From Lepidodermella squamata (Eukaryota; Gastrotricha), in NCBI GenBank assembly GCA_047495785.1, contig JBLDXI010000043.1, forward strand, positions 1 to 64,000: 64,000 nucleotides of DNA, written 5' to 3'. The translations under genes and the position numbers were made by a program. Shown piece by piece: positions 63,373 through 64,000 of the stretch; position 1 is the first letter of the stretch; every line of letters starts with the position of its first letter. The notes under the pieces were generated by a model. The model did no database searches. It saw nothing but the letters and a program-made list of their open reading frames with translations, and was not told the origin of the DNA.

Positions 63373-64000
63373 GTTTGTGATAGAAAAATGTGGGATTTTT
63401 TATATATTTTGCTGATGTCAAACTGTTGTTGTTTTTGAACGTGATTTTTGCTGACTGAAAGACATTAATCGCGATAAATCTGGCGCATCTTTCCCTTAAA
63501 TCGCGTCACGAAATAACGCACATGTCAATATTGGTCAAAAATCACGAGGGTTTCATTTTTCCTGTAATTTCGGTTTCAAAATAAATAGGTCGAAAGGCTG
63601 CTTCACTTACACAGCTCAATAACTGCCTTGAAACCGGTACAATTCCTAATGGACAAAAGATGAATTGTCCACCTGCCCATCACGTGATTCTACTTACATA
63701 CCACGCTGATGCACGCATGTAGCAAAATAAATTAACCCTGGACCCCGGATCAAATCGTGCGAAAATATCAAATGCACCATTATTCCGATTTATTTGTCAT
63801 AGATTGCCTTAATACATCGTTTATATCACCAATCACCAAATCACTGGGAACATGGAAGACTTGCAATCATTACAAGAGGTGGAATAGATTGGACTAGGTC
63901 TCTGATCACGAAAGCTCTTGAATGTAAGTTCGGTCAATTTCGAATTGCATCAGCAGAATTTACTGGCGCTTGTACTTGCGGACGCTCTTAACGCCGTTAG
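63373..64000. other. Upstream of the arrestin gene and window end
   Basis: No complete gene. At the very end the minus strand reads GVKSVRKYKRQ then stop (about 63963-64000), which might be the C-terminus of a neighbouring gene; too short to judge. Confidence 0.3.

Overview
The window is eukaryotic and looks like a small invertebrate with a compact genome. Protein-coding genes are split by introns of about 50-70 bp with GT/AG ends. Recognisable animal families include PP1 phosphatase, an alpha-arrestin, a GH65/PGGHG-like protein and a trypsin-fold protein. Transposon debris is plentiful. A nematode is plausible but not proven. No rRNA, tRNA or CRISPR was recognised.

Region 1 (1 to about 24.2 kb) is a Maverick/Polinton-type element present twice as a giant inverted repeat: left arm 18-11694, right arm 11967-23640, around a single-copy 272-bp loop. 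Each arm carries, in order: an unknown 268-aa gene, a basic ORF and a TATA-binding-protein homologue, a small membrane/coiled-coil protein, a chromodomain integrase, another small membrane protein, a penton/minor-capsid-type protein, a basic core-like protein, a double-jelly-roll major capsid protein, an adenain-type protease, a packaging ATPase, two small or low-complexity proteins, and a convergent family-B DNA polymerase. The polymerase is cut at the palindrome centre, so neither copy has its N-terminal half. The right arm has mostly intact ORFs. The left arm differs by small indels that break several of them. Position 1-16, and again 7658-7673, match the PacBio barcode I recall as bc1003, followed by T, so base 1 is probably a read or contig end and the palindrome may be a library or assembly fold-back rather than a real locus.

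Region 2 (24-36 kb) is accessory sequence: tandem repeats, the 3' half of a PP1 gene, a duplicated two-exon gene for a 67-aa secreted Trp-rich peptide, several short inverted-repeat transposons (one a Harbinger-like MITE with a TTA target duplication), a secreted Lys-rich repeat protein with an Arg/Pro tail, and an inactive serine-protease homologue.

Region 3 (36-57 kb) is dominated by six paralogous two-exon genes for a secreted, cationic protein of about 110 aa with a C-x9-C core, spread by segmental duplication. Between members 2 and 3 sits a compact, intronless, same-strand block of four genes: a tyrosine-recombinase-like protein and three membrane proteins, one resembling Kar5/Brambleberry. 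A decayed ankyrin-repeat gene lies between members 3 and 4.

Region 4 (57-64 kb) has a LINE 3' scrap, a GH65-like gene that seems to lack its catalytic barrel, and a multi-exon alpha-arrestin gene.
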